This document shows positions 48,556 through 57,833 of a stretch of DNA of 64,000 nucleotides, piece by piece. The stretch comes from Spirosoma fluviale. GTDB lineage: Bacteria; Bacteroidota; Bacteroidia; Cytophagales; Spirosomataceae. The position numbers and the translations under genes were made by a program. The DNA lies in NCBI GenBank assembly GCA_945901025.1, contig CAMDJW010000001.1, positions 1-64,000 on the forward strand, given 5' to 3'. Every line of letters begins with the position of its first letter. Position 1 is the first letter of the stretch. Under the pieces are notes generated by a model. The model made no database searches and was not told the DNA's origin. It saw only the letters and a list, made by a program, of their open reading frames with translations.

Positions 48556-49605
48556 TTAACGGAGACCAAATTTACACCAATTTACTTGAGCGTATTTCAA
48601 GGCCTTTTTATCAGTCGTTTTGCTTTTCACGTAATCGCATAAATATTGGTATTCTTTGGGACCAAGAGCATTGGGCAAAACATTAATTAAATTTTGAATT
48701 ACCTTAATTCCCGCCGCCGCATTTTTTTGCTTGAAATATAGGTTACTCTCAGCTAACCAAGTTCTTCTGACAATACCACCGGGATCCATTCCAGTCGTTT
48801 TCATTTGACTTTTTATCTTCGAAATACTTTTAGAATTCAAATTATTTATTTGAGAAGTGAGTACAATTTGAAATATATTTTCATAAATCATCCGAACCAT
48901 ACTAGGATCAAAGGCTTTATTATAATCTGATAAATGAGTGATAAAATAATCAAATAATTCATTGTCATGGTTCATCATGACCGTTTGAAGTATGTTTAAA
49001 GTCCCTTGCGTCACGTATTGATTTGTTGGCAATACCTTGGCATATTCATTCATCATCTTTATGTTAGTCAAAGTATCCCCCATGATTCTAGCATATTGAG
49101 CATAGTTTAATAAAAATGCAGGATTGCGATCACCTGATTTAAACTTGATCGGGAAACTACCTACTTGTTCCTGTGGGTTAGCTGCTTTTTGGCCAATTAG
49201 ATTTACGCTAATAACTGAATTATCTTTTTCGCCAAAAGCCTTCACTTGAACCACTTTCATTGTTTTAGGTTCAAAAAATATGAATGTCGGCGTTGCATTA
49301 ATGATGATTTTATACTTTTTGAGTATCGCTAGATTGTCAGGATTATTGACATCCAATTGGAAATTAATAAAATGGGTGTTGTAAACATTGCCTACTTGAG
49401 GTTGAGCAAAGGTTCCTTTGAATGACATGCAAACATGACAATCAGGGGCGTAGGCTTCAACAAAAAGTAATTTATTTTGTTGTTTAGCTGCGTTTACTGC
49501 CGCATTAAAATTGCTTGTTTTAATAAAATTAATCCCTTTTTGACCCATGGATAGGTGACTTAAAGCGATCAGGATAATCAAATGTTTAATCAATTTCATC
49601 GTCAT
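48556..49605 (-). CDS. Secreted thioredoxin-fold protein
   Basis: 349 residues with a signal peptide (KHLIILIALSHLSMGQ). The thioredoxin domain contains Cys56-His-Val-Cys59 (APDCHVCMSFKG) after KLLFVEAYA, then NINATPTFIFFEP with the cis-Pro (TPTF). The C-terminal about 190 residues are helical and lack a named domain. A periplasmic disulfide reductase role is likely; CHVC differs from the common CGHC/CPPC. The start codon directly follows the gldC stop. Confidence 0.82.
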   Translation of the reverse strand: MTMKLIKHLIILIALSHLSMGQKGINFIKTSNFNAAVNAAKQQNKLLFVEAYAPDCHVCMSFKGTFAQPQVGNVYNTHFINFQLDVNNPDNLAILKKYKIIINATPTFIFFEPKTMKVVQVKAFGEKDNSVISVNLIGQKAANPQEQVGSFPIKFKSGDRNPAFLLNYAQYARIMGDTLTNIKMMNEYAKVLPTNQYVTQGTLNILQTVMMNHDNELFDYFITHLSDYNKAFDPSMVRMIYENIFQIVLTSQINNLNSKSISKIKSQMKTTGMDPGGIVRRTWLAESNLYFKQKNAAAGIKVIQNLINVLPNALGPKEYQYLCDYVKSKTTDKKALKYAQVNWCKFGLR

Positions 49606-49959
49606 TTATTTTGTACCCTTTTCAGCTTCTAAAATTTCTTTCTGTAAGTGCGAAGACAGAGTCCGACACACTTGCTCAATTTCTTTTGAAAAATATTCAT
49701 CTCCAGTGGCTTGAAGAGAGGCTTCAGATACCGTTCCCATGATCTCAATAAAAAAGCGTTTCATATCCAATACTTCCATGTCCTTAGTCCACAAGGGTAA
49801 AGTTAATGTTCCTTTATGGTAAGGATCCCAAGTAGCCACTAAAATTGCTTTGGTTTCTTCTATGCCTTCGTTAGGGTTGTCGGTTGCTGACCAAGTAATA
49901 TTTTCGGGAATATTTTGATCATCCAACTGGATTTTAAAATTTATTTCTGAGTGTTTCAT
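49606..49959 (-). CDS. gldC: Gliding motility protein GldC
   Basis: 117 residues. MKHSEINFKIQLDDQNIPENITWSATD, EETKAILVATWDP, and DMKRFFIEIMGTVSEASLQATGDE match GldC proteins of gliding Bacteroidota in order and length. In Flavobacterium johnsoniae, GldC loss reduces but does not abolish gliding. No other gld gene is near. Forms a unit with the thioredoxin-fold gene downstream. Confidence 0.9.
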   Translation of the reverse strand: MKHSEINFKIQLDDQNIPENITWSATDNPNEGIEETKAILVATWDPYHKGTLTLPLWTKDMEVLDMKRFFIEIMGTVSEASLQATGDEYFSKEIEQVCRTLSSHLQKEILEAEKGTK

Positions 49960-50040
49960 TTATTATGGTTGCTTTTTCAATTCTTGGGTGTTAATCAATC
50001 CCAAATAATCCGTATTTTCGTACAAAAGTAAGAAAACTTA

Positions 50041-51291
50041 ATGGTTCGAGCAGAAATTATTACAATTGGGGATGAGATTCTTTATGGTCAAATATTGGAC
50101 ACGAATACCCAATGGATCAGTTTTGAGTTAGATAAATTAGGGATTAAAACGATTCGAAAGTCGTCTGTCGGTGATTCTGCGGAAGAAATAACCACTATTC
50201 TAAATGAATCTAAATCTAGAGCTGATGTCGTTTTCATTACTGGAGGCCTAGGGCCAACGAAAGATGATTTAACGAAAAAAGTTTTAGCCGATTTTTTTAA
50301 TTGCGCATTGGAAATGAATGCGGACGCACTAAAAGATGTCACCGAATTTTTCTTAAAACGAGGGCGTGAATTATCAGATATTAACCGAGATCAAGCACTA
50401 TTGCCTACTAAAGCTCGTTTTATTCCCAACAAACAAGGTACTGCTCCTTGTATGTGGTTTGATGAATTTGGGGTAATTTGGATCTCAATGCCTGGAGTTC
50501 CTTTTGAGATGAAAGCCATCATGGAAAATGAAGTTATTCCAAAATTGGTTTCACATTTTAAAACACCCATTATTTATCATAAAATAATAAAAACCATTGG
50601 CATAGGGGAATCTTATTTATCTGATTTAATTCAAGATTGGGAGTTATCACTTCCCAAACACATTAAATTAGCTTATTTGCCCTCTCTTGGTATTGTTAAA
50701 CTTAGACTTACGGCCTTTGGTGACGACCTTGAAATGTTAAAATCGAATGTAGAAGATCAAATAGTCACATTAAGTACCCAAATTAATTCTTATATTTTTG
50801 GGTATGAAAAAGATGAAATTGCAGAGGTAGTGGGTCAGCTACTATTAAAAAATAAATCCACGATTGCTGTTGCTGAAAGTTGTACTGGAGGACATCTTTC
50901 ACATCAATTCACTCAAATACCAGGTTGTTCCGCATATTACGTGGGGGGTGTAATTTCATATTCTAATGAGATTAAAAAAGAAATTTTACATGTTTCCGAT
51001 TCTATTTTAAATAGAGAGGGTGCCGTAAGTGAATCATGTGTATCCGCAATGGCGAAATCAGTGAGAGAAAAATTTAAAACTACTTATGGTATGGCGACTT
51101 CTGGGATTGCTGGCCCAGATGGTGGAACTATTGAAAAACCGGTAGGTACTGTCTGGATTGCTTTAGCATCTGAAGGTGAAATAATCACAAGAAAGCTACA
51201 ATTAGGAGGTAATCGAATGCAAAACATACATATGACCTCTTTAAATTCATTGAATTTGATTAGGCGATATTTATTAAAAGATTTATCTTAG
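50041..51291 (+). CDS. cinA: CinA family protein (NMN deamidase / competence-damage inducible)
   Basis: 416 residues, the normal two-domain CinA. The N-terminal MoCF-like COG1058 domain has ITIGDEILYGQILDTNTQWIS and TGGLGPTKDDLTK. The C-terminal PncC domain contains VAESCTGGHLSHQFTQIPG and ATSGIAGPDGGTIEKPVGTVWIA. PncC-type activity converts nicotinamide mononucleotide to the acid form. The E2 gene follows 4 bp later. Confidence 0.93.
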   Translation: MVRAEIITIGDEILYGQILDTNTQWISFELDKLGIKTIRKSSVGDSAEEITTILNESKSRADVVFITGGLGPTKDDLTKKVLADFFNCALEMNADALKDVTEFFLKRGRELSDINRDQALLPTKARFIPNKQGTAPCMWFDEFGVIWISMPGVPFEMKAIMENEVIPKLVSHFKTPIIYHKIIKTIGIGESYLSDLIQDWELSLPKHIKLAYLPSLGIVKLRLTAFGDDLEMLKSNVEDQIVTLSTQINSYIFGYEKDEIAEVVGQLLLKNKSTIAVAESCTGGHLSHQFTQIPGCSAYYVGGVISYSNEIKKEILHVSDSILNREGAVSESCVSAMAKSVREKFKTTYGMATSGIAGPDGGTIEKPVGTVWIALASEGEIITRKLQLGGNRMQNIHMTSLNSLNLIRRYLLKDLS

Positions 51292-51295
51292 TGAT

Positions 51296-52564
51296 ATGGC
51301 TATAACGGAAATAATAATGCCCAAAATGGGTGAAAGTATCATGGAAGCTACTGTTTTAAATTGGTTAAAACAGCCTGGTGATTATGTAGAAGCTGATGAA
51401 TTTATTGTCGAAGTAGCCACTGATAAAATTGATACCGAAGTACCCTCTCCTATAGCAGGTTATTTGAAAAAAGTTTTGGTCCCAGTAGGCAGTATCGCTG
51501 AAATAGGCAAACCTATTTGTATTATTGATTCTGTTATCACCCAAGATTCTAACGTAGATAGAATAGCTAATGATTCCCACTCCATCATTGAGGATGAAAC
51601 TCTTTCTAATTTGACTGATTTGTCATTAGGTACTTTCAACCCTAATGCGAGTAAATCCAATCCTTGGATTTCGCCGTTAATTAAGCAAATATGCCAACAA
51701 GAAAAAGTATCTCAACGTGAATTAAGTGAAATTGTAGGTTCAGGTTTAGATAACCGAGTGACTAAAAAAGATGTATTGAATTACATAGCCATTCGAAATT
51801 CAAAAAGAGTGATCGCATCTGGTACCTTAAGTCAAGGAACAGGTTTGCGTTTACCTGGAGATGAAGTATTTGAAATGGATCGAATGAGGAAAATGATTTC
51901 CGAAAGAATGCTCGATTCCAAAAGGATTTCTCCCCATGTTACTTCATTTCTAGAAACAGATATGACCGCTATGGTCCATTGGAGAGAAAAAAATAAAATC
52001 AAATTTCAAGAAAAGTATAAAGAGCCCATTACATATACTCCATTATTATTTATGGCAACAGCTTTGGCTATTAAGGATTTCCCTGGAATGAATATATCAG
52101 TCGAGGGGAATTTCATTGTCCAACATGCCCAAATTAATATTGGAATGGCTGTAGCTTTACCTAATGGCAACTTAATTGTACCTGTTATTCACGAAGTAGA
52201 CAAATTATCATTAGTAGATCTAACTAAAAAAGTAAATGATTTGTCGAACCGAGCACGGTTAAATAAATTAAAGCCAGCTGATCTGGAGGGCGGTACATTT
52301 TCAATATCGAACATTGGCTCCTTTGGTAATTTAATGGGTACTCCCATTATCGTCCAACCTCAAGTTGGTATTTTAGCTTTTGGCTTAATTGAAAAAAAGG
52401 CCTCAGTAGTGAGCCGGCCAGAAGGCGATTCAATCGAAGTGCGTCAAAAAATGTTTATTTCACATTCCTATGACCATCGGATTATTGACGGTAATCTAGG
52501 AGGAGGTTTCTTAAAAAGAGTATCTGATTATCTAGAGAAATTTAACTTCCCAGAAGAAATCTAA
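51296..52564 (+). CDS. Lipoyl E2 acyltransferase of a 2-oxoacid dehydrogenase
   Basis: 422 residues. The lipoyl domain has Lys44 in VATDKIDTEVPSP. A peripheral E1/E3-binding domain lies near 120-165 (PWISPLIKQICQQEKVSQRELSEIVGSG). The catalytic domain ends with SHSYDHRIIDGNLGGGFLKRV, holding the H-x3-D-G active site. The sequence fits a branched-chain 2-oxoacid or 2-oxoglutarate E2; the E1 genes are not in the window. Terminator follows. Confidence 0.9.
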   Translation: MAITEIIMPKMGESIMEATVLNWLKQPGDYVEADEFIVEVATDKIDTEVPSPIAGYLKKVLVPVGSIAEIGKPICIIDSVITQDSNVDRIANDSHSIIEDETLSNLTDLSLGTFNPNASKSNPWISPLIKQICQQEKVSQRELSEIVGSGLDNRVTKKDVLNYIAIRNSKRVIASGTLSQGTGLRLPGDEVFEMDRMRKMISERMLDSKRISPHVTSFLETDMTAMVHWREKNKIKFQEKYKEPITYTPLLFMATALAIKDFPGMNISVEGNFIVQHAQINIGMAVALPNGNLIVPVIHEVDKLSLVDLTKKVNDLSNRARLNKLKPADLEGGTFSISNIGSFGNLMGTPIIVQPQVGILAFGLIEKKASVVSRPEGDSIEVRQKMFISHSYDHRIIDGNLGGGFLKRVSDYLEKFNFPEEI

Positions 52565-52590
52565 AAAGCCCTCGTTAAAGGGCTTTTAAA
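52563..52590. terminator. Bidirectional terminator after the E2 gene
   Basis: AAAAGCCCT (52564-52572), loop CGTTAA, AGGGCTTTT (52579-52587): perfect 9-bp stem with A and T runs, lying between convergent genes; the stop codon of E2 overlaps its left edge. Confidence 0.85.
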
Positions 52591-52594
52591 TAAT

Positions 52595-53356
52595 TTAAAA
52601 TTTTGCGTCTGCCGGCTTGATATTGGGTCTGATTATTTTCAGCCAAGTTAATAGTTTAATCACGGGATATGTAGGGTCAAACTCAAACCATTTGGAAGCA
52701 AAATTCACTTGGTTCGGCAATTTATGATGATTATTTTGAAATAATTCACCCATCATAATGACATCAAAAACCAATGAGTTTTTAGAATGATCATGGTTAT
52801 CATAATTTTGATATCCATATTTATGACCTGACCAATTTACGATCGCACCATGTACGGGGCCCATTAGAAAATGCACGGGTAATAAAAGGAAAAATGCCCA
52901 ATGCATATCAAAAAAAATATAGGCTATGATGTAAAATGAGGCATAAGCCACCCCCCAACCTACGCGAGAAATCCATGAATCACCAATCTTTTCAATTGTT
53001 TTAGACACAGGATAATCATGCTCAAATCGTTCTTCAACGTTACTTTTCCTGTTTAACACTGCATTATAAATATCCTTCGTTTTCCACATCATCATAAACA
53101 CATTGCTCGAAAACATAGGAGAATGTGGATCTTTTTTGGTGTCTGAAAAAGCATGGTGCATTCTATGTAAGATTGCATAGGCTCTAGGACTTAAAAAGGA
53201 GGATCCTTGAGATAAGTAGGTCAAGAAATAAAAGAATTTTTCCCAAAATTTATTCATGACAAACATTTTGTGCGCTGAATACCGATGAAGAAAAAAAGTT
53301 TGGCTAAATAAAGAAATATACCAATGTATAATGAAAGCGGGAAGAACTAATTGCAT
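52595..53356 (-). CDS. Acyl-CoA/acyl-lipid fatty acid desaturase
   Basis: 253 residues. The three His boxes are HRYSAH (24-29), HRMHH (64-68) and NNHHK near 213-217. Hydrophobic pairs between them form the membrane part. The missing fourth His segment NWSGHKYG is also present. The type is delta-9-like desaturase with a diiron site. Compared with common 300-residue homologues the N-terminus is short, but the first box is complete. It adjusts membrane fluidity, probably under temperature control. Confidence 0.87.
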   Translation of the reverse strand: MQLVLPAFIIHWYISLFSQTFFLHRYSAHKMFVMNKFWEKFFYFLTYLSQGSSFLSPRAYAILHRMHHAFSDTKKDPHSPMFSSNVFMMMWKTKDIYNAVLNRKSNVEERFEHDYPVSKTIEKIGDSWISRVGWGVAYASFYIIAYIFFDMHWAFFLLLPVHFLMGPVHGAIVNWSGHKYGYQNYDNHDHSKNSLVFDVIMMGELFQNNHHKLPNQVNFASKWFEFDPTYPVIKLLTWLKIIRPNIKPADAKF

Positions 53357-53445
53357 TTTTAGGTTTATATTTTAGTTACAAATATAATAAGCATTTTAAT
53401 ACTCTTTTTGTTTTGATTATTTTAAATAATTGATTTTTATCATAT

Positions 53446-54093
53446 TTAAGGATTATTGAAAGCAAATTGAATAATATTGGCTCCCATCTTTAACGCTTCT
53501 TGATGTTTTTCTACAGGATCCGAATAAGTGCCTACATCTTCCCATCCATTTCCCAAATCACTTTCATACGAATAAAAACAAATCAGCCTTCCTTTATAAA
53601 TTAGACCGAATCCCTGTGCGGGTTTCCCGTCATGCTCGTGAATTTTAGGTATTCCCGTTGGGAAATTATATTTCTGGTGATAAATAGCATGCGTAAAGGG
53701 TAGTTCCACAAATTCTAAGGAAGGAAATACTTTTTTCATTTCCCTTCTTATGTACACGTCCATTCCATAATTGTCGTCTATGTGAAGAAAACCTCCTCCT
53801 AGTAAATAGGTCTTTAAATTTTGAACTTCAGATTCATTAAATAATACATTTCCATGCCCTGTTAAATGTATAAACGGATAATTGAATAATTGTTTACTGG
53901 ATAATTCTACGGTTTCAGGTGTATTTGATAGCTTTAAAGGTAGGTTTGAATTGCAAAAATTAATCAAATTTGGCAATGCAGTTTTATTGGCATACCAATC
54001 TCCTCCCCCTGAATATTTCACTTTAGCCAATTTTATTTGCCCTAAAAGAGTCGAGCTGTAAAATAAAAAAAACAGGATTAATAATTTATTCAT
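53446..54093 (-). CDS. DUF4159 secreted protein
   Basis: About 215 residues from the ATG at 54091-54093, whose signal peptide (NKLLILFFLFYSSTLLG) follows directly. KLAKVKYSGGGDWYANKTALPNL is the DUF4159 opening; FIHLTGHGNVLFNESEVQNLKTYLLGGGFLHIDDNYG and LPFTHAIYH resemble the GATase/von-Willebrand-linked fold of this family. Function unknown. The start overlaps the end of rsmE by 8 bp, so they are coupled. Confidence 0.8.
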   Translation of the reverse strand: MNKLLILFFLFYSSTLLGQIKLAKVKYSGGGDWYANKTALPNLINFCNSNLPLKLSNTPETVELSSKQLFNYPFIHLTGHGNVLFNESEVQNLKTYLLGGGFLHIDDNYGMDVYIRREMKKVFPSLEFVELPFTHAIYHQKYNFPTGIPKIHEHDGKPAQGFGLIYKGRLICFYSYESDLGNGWEDVGTYSDPVEKHQEALKMGANIIQFAFNNP

Positions 54094-54811
54094 GGAGCGC
54101 ATGTATCAAATGAACACTATGAGTAGCTGCGATACAAGCAGTTTCTGTTCGTAAAATAGCTTTTCCTAAACTAAATGGATGCCAATTATTTTTGACTAAA
54201 GAATCACTTTCTTCATTTGAAAAATCACCTTCTGGTCCTATCAGAATATTTGAATTTGTATTTTTATGTATAATTTTAAATAGTGGTTGGTCCACTGAAT
54301 CCGCAATATGGGCAAACAAATATTGATTGGAGGAATCTTTGTTTGTTGGCAATGGAATGATTTCTTTGATCGAAACCATCGACTTAATCTCTGGCAAAAA
54401 TAAATTTTTTGACTGCTTTAGAGCTGATATAGCAATTTTTTCTAATCGATTTAATTTTATTTCTTTTCTTTCGGAATATCGCGAATGAAAAAATCCTATT
54501 GAATGGATACCTAATTCAGTGCACTTTTCAACCATCCATTCCATTCGCTCCATTTGTTTGGTTGGTGCAACCCAAATAGAAATTGAATAAGCTGGATTTT
54601 TAATATCTTCTACAATACTCAAGGCCCTGAAAGTGGTCTTCTTTGAATCTACAAATTCTAATTCTGTTTGATATCGTTTTCCCTTTCCATTCAAAATATG
54701 AATTTGATCTCCATTTTTTAAACGCAAGACCTTATGGGCATGAAAAGATTCTTCTTCACTTAGAAAAGACTTTAATTCGGGTTCCGATGCATAAAAAACC
54801 GGACAGCTCAT
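54086..54811 (-). CDS. rsmE: 16S rRNA (uracil1498-N3)-methyltransferase
   Basis: 241 residues. An N-terminal PUA-like part has FHAHKVLRLKNGDQIHILNGKG. The SPOUT core has ISIWVAPTKQMERMEWMVEKCTELGIHSI, NILIGPEGDFSNEE and SLGKAILRTETACIAAT, the knot that binds SAM. It methylates U1498 of 16S rRNA (E. coli numbering). Coupled to the acidic protein gene upstream (adjacent stop and start) and DUF4159 downstream. Confidence 0.92.
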   Translation of the reverse strand: MSCPVFYASEPELKSFLSEEESFHAHKVLRLKNGDQIHILNGKGKRYQTELEFVDSKKTTFRALSIVEDIKNPAYSISIWVAPTKQMERMEWMVEKCTELGIHSIGFFHSRYSERKEIKLNRLEKIAISALKQSKNLFLPEIKSMVSIKEIIPLPTNKDSSNQYLFAHIADSVDQPLFKIIHKNTNSNILIGPEGDFSNEESDSLVKNNWHPFSLGKAILRTETACIAATHSVHLIHALHE

Positions 54812-55369
54812 TTACTCCTCCTCTGTTTTAAATGAATACAATGAAGAATCAAGCTTTAAGCTATTAGCATTAAAATCCGAAATGAATTTTTCAATGACTT
54901 CGTCTTCTAACGCGGCTACGTATAATGCAGCTTCTAAGCTTATTCCAAAATCAAAATCTTCATCTAGTTCAACGTACTCGCTTACTTTGATATCATCATT
55001 CTCTTCTATTTCGTCAATGATTTCTAGAATCATCATTTCTACTTCGTCATCTAGTACTTCATTGGCTACATAAGTTTCATCTCTATTTTCAATAGGAACG
55101 TATAATGGAAATTGTTCGATGGCCTCACGCTCCGCTTCTTCATATATTGTACTAGAGTAATGTAATTGAAGTGTGCAAAGAATCGCATCATATACAACTT
55201 CCTTGTCTTTATAATTACCTACAAATTGAATATGAACCATTTCTTTATCATTTCCCATAGGAAGATCCTCATCATCAATGACAATAAATGATTTGTTTTC
55301 TGCCGCGCAGAGAGCTTTTAGGTTAGCTATTTCTTCAGCTAAAAATCCAGGATTATCTTGTTTCAACAT
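54812..55369 (-). CDS. Acidic protein of unknown function
   Basis: 185 residues, strongly acidic in the middle and end (LDDEVEMMILEIIDEIEENDDIKVSEYVELDEDFDFG). Only a few basic residues are present after residue 60. No signal or membrane segment. The N-terminal part alternates charged and hydrophobic residues and holds IVIDDEDLPMGNDKEMVHIQFVG. I recognise no family; DNA-mimic or chaperone-like roles cannot be excluded. It lies between GSIII (12 bp upstream) and rsmE (adjacent stop/start), so it may be expressed with nitrogen metabolism. Confidence 0.65.
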   Translation of the reverse strand: MLKQDNPGFLAEEIANLKALCAAENKSFIVIDDEDLPMGNDKEMVHIQFVGNYKDKEVVYDAILCTLQLHYSSTIYEEAEREAIEQFPLYVPIENRDETYVANEVLDDEVEMMILEIIDEIEENDDIKVSEYVELDEDFDFGISLEAALYVAALEDEVIEKFISDFNANSLKLDSSLYSFKTEEE

Positions 55370-55381
55370 GTGGATTATGGC

Positions 55382-57589
55382 CTATTTAATTAATAATAAT
55401 TCTCTATACTTTGGTAATGGCCATTCGTCGTCATCCACAATAAGTTCTAATTTATCTACGGCATACCTAATTTCCTCAAAGAATCCTTTTACATTAATTC
55501 CATACATGGTGGCTCTTTCTTCTAAATTCTCAATGTTATTAGCTGTTTTTCTAGCCTCAGTCATTTCATTTTGAAGACGAACGATCGTCGATGTATATTC
55601 TGAAATCTTTTTAATCATTTCGATCGTTGGCGCAAAATATTGAGGATCTATGCCAATTTCTTTTTGTCCTTTTACATTTTCTACCAATTGAGTTTGATAC
55701 TTTAAGGAAGTGGAAACGATATGATTTATAGCCATATCTCCTATCACCCTTGACTCAATTTGAATTTTCTTAATGTAATTTTCTAATTCAATTTCATGTC
55801 TTGCATGCATCTCCTCTTTAGAATAAATTCCATGCTTTGTAAATAATTCAATCGATTCTGGTCTAGCATACACGGCTAATGCTTCTGGGGTTGACTTTAA
55901 ATTGGATAACCCTCTCTTAGCAGCCTCTTCTACCCATTCTTCTGAGTACCCATTTCCTTCGAATCGTATTTTTTTGGACTCTTTGACATATTTTTTAAGG
56001 ACTTCCATAATGGCTAATTCCTTTTTAACTCCTTTCTCGAGAATCACTTCGACCTCTTTTCTAAAGATGATTAATTGGTCTGCAACGATCGTATTCAAAA
56101 TTGTCATGGGTGCTGCCGAGTTTGCCGAAGAACCCACAGCTCTGAATTCAAATTTATTTCCAGTGAAGGCAAAAGGTGAAGTCCTGTTTCGATCCGTATT
56201 ATCTAATATCAATGAAGGGATTTTATTGATCCCTAATTTCAAATACACATTATCCCCTTTTTCTAAATGAATATCATCTAAATCACTCATATTCTCCATC
56301 TCATCTAATACTTGGCTCATGGTAGAACCTAAAAAGACAGAGACGATCGCTGGAGGAGCTTCATTTGCACCTAAACGATGTTCGTTTCCTGCTGAAGCAA
56401 TCGAAGCCCTTAACAAATCGGCATGATCATGTACTGCCTTTAAGGTATTCACAAAAAAGGTAAGAAACCGTAAATTTTCCTTTGGCTTTGATGAGGGTGC
56501 TAATAAATTAATACCCGTATCAGTTGCTAATGCCCAGTTATTATGTTTTCCACTTCCGTTAATTCCCGCAAATGGTTTTTCGTGAAATAATACTTTTAGT
56601 TTATGCTTAGTCGCTACTTTGGACATCAAATCCATCAATAAAGCATTGTGATCACAAGCTAAATTGGCTTCTTCGAACGTAGGCGCTACCTCAAACTGAG
56701 CAGGTGCTACTTCATTATGTCTCGTCCGAACAGGCATTCCTAATTTCATCGCTTCAATTTCAAAGTCGACCATAAAGGAATTTACGCGATTGGGGATCGA
56801 TCCAAAATAATGATCTTCTAATTGTTGGCCTTTAGCGGGTGCATGTCCAAAAACGGTTCGGCCAGCCATCATTAAATCGGGTCTCGCATTAAATAAAGCT
56901 TCATCAATAACAAAATATTCTTGCTCAGCTCCTAAGGTGGGTATTACCTTACTGATATCTCGATTAAAAAATTCTTTGATAACTGCTGTTGCGGCTTTAT
57001 CAACTAGCTCGATGGATTTCAATAAAGGCGTTTTATAATCTAAGGCCTCTCCTGTGTAGGATACAAAGACGGATGGAATACATAAAGTTGCAGTTCCTGC
57101 TGCATTTTCCATAATAAAAGCAGGCGAAGATGGATCCCAACCAGTATATCCCCTAGCCTCAAATGTGGATCTAATCCCGCCATTGGGGAATGAAGAAGCA
57201 TCTGGCTCTTGCTGTACTAGGGCTGACCCCTTGAACTTTTCAACTGCCTTGCCAGTACTTAAATCAATATCAAAAAATGAATCGTGTTTTTCCGCGGTCG
57301 TACCTGTTAATGGTTGAAACCAGTGCGTATAATGTGTGGCACCTTTTGAAATAGCCCAAGATTTCATAGCAGCAGCTACTTCGTCCGCCGCATCTCGATC
57401 AATTTTAGTTCCAGAATTTATGGCCGTATTGATTTTTAAGTACGCTTCAGGTGACAATAGTGAACGCATAACCTCATCATTAAAGGTCATACTACCATAA
57501 TAATCAGTAACTTTTTCTGTGGGTAATTTTACATGTGTATTGGATCTCGATTGAGCTAATTCCAACGCCTTAAATCTAGTAATTGCCAT
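55382..57589 (-). CDS. glnN: Glutamine synthetase type III
   Basis: 735 residues, the normal GSIII length. The N-terminal extension begins with the ALELAQSRSNTHV part. Catalytic segments include the ATP/glutamate-binding PTLGAEQEYFVIDEALF, RTRHNEVAPAQFEVAP, and GSGKHNNWALATDTGINLLAPS. A long C-terminal helical part (NYIKKIQIESRVIGDMAINHI) is family-specific. It forms a dodecamer that makes glutamine from glutamate and ammonia. Divergent from the GSII gene, with 244 bp between. Confidence 0.94.
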   Translation of the reverse strand: MAITRFKALELAQSRSNTHVKLPTEKVTDYYGSMTFNDEVMRSLLSPEAYLKINTAINSGTKIDRDAADEVAAAMKSWAISKGATHYTHWFQPLTGTTAEKHDSFFDIDLSTGKAVEKFKGSALVQQEPDASSFPNGGIRSTFEARGYTGWDPSSPAFIMENAAGTATLCIPSVFVSYTGEALDYKTPLLKSIELVDKAATAVIKEFFNRDISKVIPTLGAEQEYFVIDEALFNARPDLMMAGRTVFGHAPAKGQQLEDHYFGSIPNRVNSFMVDFEIEAMKLGMPVRTRHNEVAPAQFEVAPTFEEANLACDHNALLMDLMSKVATKHKLKVLFHEKPFAGINGSGKHNNWALATDTGINLLAPSSKPKENLRFLTFFVNTLKAVHDHADLLRASIASAGNEHRLGANEAPPAIVSVFLGSTMSQVLDEMENMSDLDDIHLEKGDNVYLKLGINKIPSLILDNTDRNRTSPFAFTGNKFEFRAVGSSANSAAPMTILNTIVADQLIIFRKEVEVILEKGVKKELAIMEVLKKYVKESKKIRFEGNGYSEEWVEEAAKRGLSNLKSTPEALAVYARPESIELFTKHGIYSKEEMHARHEIELENYIKKIQIESRVIGDMAINHIVSTSLKYQTQLVENVKGQKEIGIDPQYFAPTIEMIKKISEYTSTIVRLQNEMTEARKTANNIENLEERATMYGINVKGFFEEIRYAVDKLELIVDDDEWPLPKYRELLLIK

Positions 57590-57753
57590 ATGTATTCATC
57601 TTTAATATACAGAGTAAAAATAACCAATTTTAACCAATAATGGTAAATAAATAGGAAAGGAATTTATAAATATAATTTTCATGGAAATAATTAAATTTTT
57701 TTAATAAATTCGAATAATAGGTTGAAAAACGTATAAGAATTTCAAGAAATTCG

Positions 57754-57783
57754 TTGCAATTGTTAAAATCAAGTTTAAATTTG
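57754..57783 (+). promoter_or_regulatory. Consensus promoter of the GSII gene
   Basis: TTG at 57754-57756, exactly 19 bp spacer, TAAATTTG at 57776-57783: perfect Bacteroidota pattern. The start codon follows 50 bp later, so a leader of about 45 nt is expected. No NtrC-like sigma54 box was seen. Confidence 0.7.
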
Positions 57784-57833
57784 TAATGAATTGAAAAATA
57801 AATGTATTTATTAATAAAAACACGTTTAAAATT

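Noticed and set aside
55278-56270. Ser-rich ORFs opposite GSIII and the acidic gene
   Set aside because: Antisense shadows of well-supported genes; Ser-rich composition arises from the complement of Asp/Glu codons.
57590-57833. Sigma54/NtrC-type control site between the two GS genes
   Set aside because: No GG-N10-GC element in the right place; the region has a standard Bacteroidota promoter instead.
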